Part shown: piece after piece, positions 60,122-64,000 of the stretch
How the letters are laid out: every line of letters starts with the position of its first letter
Numbering within the stretch: the first letter of the stretch is position 1
Assembly: GCF_019097595.1 (NCBI RefSeq)
Contig: NC_080715.1
Coordinates: 2,614,073 to 2,678,072, forward strand
Direction: 5' to 3'
DNA: 64,000 nucleotides
Source: Hemibagrus wyckioides
Taxonomy: Eukaryota > Chordata > Actinopteri > Siluriformes > Bagridae
The notes under the pieces: model-generated
The model's database searches: none
Told to the model about the DNA's origin: nothing
What the model saw: the letters and a program-made list of their open reading frames with translations, nothing else
Program-made: the position numbers and the translations under genes

Positions 60122-60990
60122 TTTGACCACCTCAGACACTTGAGAGACTTTAGACTGCCTGCTAAGGTGCTAAGGAACTTTTATTCCTACACCATAGAGA
60201 GCATCCTGACGGGAAACATCACCACCTGGTTCAGGAACAGCACCATGCAGGACAGACGAGCTCTTCAGAGGGTGGTGCGATCAGCTAAGCGCATCATCCG
60301 TACCAAGCTCCCTGACCTGCACTCAATCACAACAAGCGGTGCTGGACCAAGGCCAGGAAGATCGTGAAGGACCTCAGCCATCCCAACAATGGACTTTTCT
60401 CTCTGTTGAGGTCTGGGAAGTGCTTCCGCTGAGAGACTGAGGAGAAGCTTCTTCCCGCAGGCTATATGGTCTCTCAACTATCCTTCGCTATCCTTCCTAC
60501 ACACGTGTGTTGGAAAACACCAAACCCAGCCACACCGTACACATTACAGGACTGAAGTACAAAAAACATGAAACATACATGTTGCACATTTCTACTCCTG
60601 TTCACATATAAAGAGGATTACTGTGCACTACTGCCCTTTAAAGATGGACAATAACACTGCTGCCTATCATCTCATTTCACTCCATGACCACTCTGTAATG
60701 CTGCTGTCTGCACACATTTTATGCAGTTTATTTATTTATTACAGTTGTACTTTTTACATCTTTATACAGATTTCTACTTATACCTTATTTTATTTATATT
60801 TTTATTTATATTTTATTTGACCTACTGTCCAAAAAATTTCTAAACTGTAGTTTTTATATTTTATTCTTTTTCTTTTATTCTGTCCTTATTCCTTTTTCCT
60901 TTTCAGGAGTCAAAAAAACAGTCCTGTAAGCATTTCACTGCACATCGTGCTGTACGACTGTGTTTGGGACAAATAAAAATTAGATTTGAA
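60122..60990 (+). mobile_element. LINE 3' end (L2/Rex-like non-LTR retrotransposon)
   Basis: The first part encodes the end of a reverse-transcriptase ORF: LRDFRLPAKVLRNFYSYTIE, SILTGNITTWFRNSTMQDRR and LQRVVRSAKRIIRTKLPDLH, then after a frame change ARKIVKDLSHPNNGLFSLL. The 3' end reads catttcactgcacatcgtgc, tgtacgactgtg, then gacaaataaaaattagattt. This is the usual 5'-truncated form. It ends about 90 bp before the hnmt start codon. Confidence 0.8.
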
Positions 60991-61076
60991 TTTGATGTGA
61001 ACATTAACTGAAGATTGCATGATTTGCATTTTCCTGAGGCTTATTGAATAACTGCATACTGTAAATGTGTGTGGAG

Positions 61077-63881
<2,805 letters not shown>

Positions 63882-64000
63882 CTCTAAAACGGAGAAGAGA
63901 AACCACTACATGGCTTTGAAACAGCCAAAGATAAGTTCTATGCTAAACCATTAGCCTTAATGTCTATGGATGAAGAGCTAAATGATTACGTTAACAATCA

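Overview
The window is nuclear DNA from a bony fish, almost certainly a teleost. The evidence is short coding exons with GT-AG introns, vertebrate-only genes, Tc1-like DNA transposons, three kinds of tRNA-derived SINE, LINE 3' ends, and a very high load of microsatellites and minisatellites. An otophysan such as a catfish is possible from the repeat types, but I could not verify this.

Two genes are supported, both on the + strand. From 2592 to 38258 lie the last 13 coding exons found of a thrombospondin type-1 domain membrane protein, called thsd7b. They join in frame to 1737 nt (578 residues plus stop) and end in a transmembrane helix and the family's C-terminal LSLAYDGDVDM motif. The 5' part of the gene lies outside the window. 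From 61077 to 63881 lie six coding exons of histamine N-methyltransferase (hnmt), from ATG to stop. The THSD7B-HNMT order and orientation are the same as in human chromosome 2, which is the main reason for choosing thsd7b over thsd7a. The two genes are neighbours by descent. Nothing suggests a shared pathway.

Layout: 1-2590 is a degenerate minisatellite followed by a purine-rich tract. 2592-38258 holds the thsd7b exons in introns filled with tandem repeats: CTGT-type arrays at 3.1-4.3 kb, a 31-bp unit at 5.2 kb, an 11/12-bp unit at 9.4-11.2 kb, an 18-bp unit at 11.7 kb, a 40-bp unit that begins on a splice donor at 22.2 kb, and GATA/GACA at 32.9-33.6 kb. The introns also hold SINEs and a probable piggyBac-type element at 7.7-9.0 kb. 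38259 to about 44570 is the probable long 3' UTR or downstream flank, including about 60 copies of a 24-bp minisatellite at 42.1-43.5 kb. 44.6-61.0 kb is intergenic and rich in transposons: two near-identical, inverted Tc1-like elements around an inner inverted repeat (45.7-49.3 kb), several deleted or fold-back Tc1 relatives, a decayed zinc-finger element gene, and a LINE 3' end just upstream of hnmt. 61.1-63.9 kb is hnmt, with telomere-like GTTTAGGG repeats in intron 3 and a 12-G run in the last exon that breaks the reading frame as given.

I found no prokaryotic-type system, CRISPR array or clear new gene system. The most interesting points are the hnmt G-run, the minisatellite that includes a thsd7b splice donor, the open 24-bp minisatellite, and the nested inverted transposon cluster.
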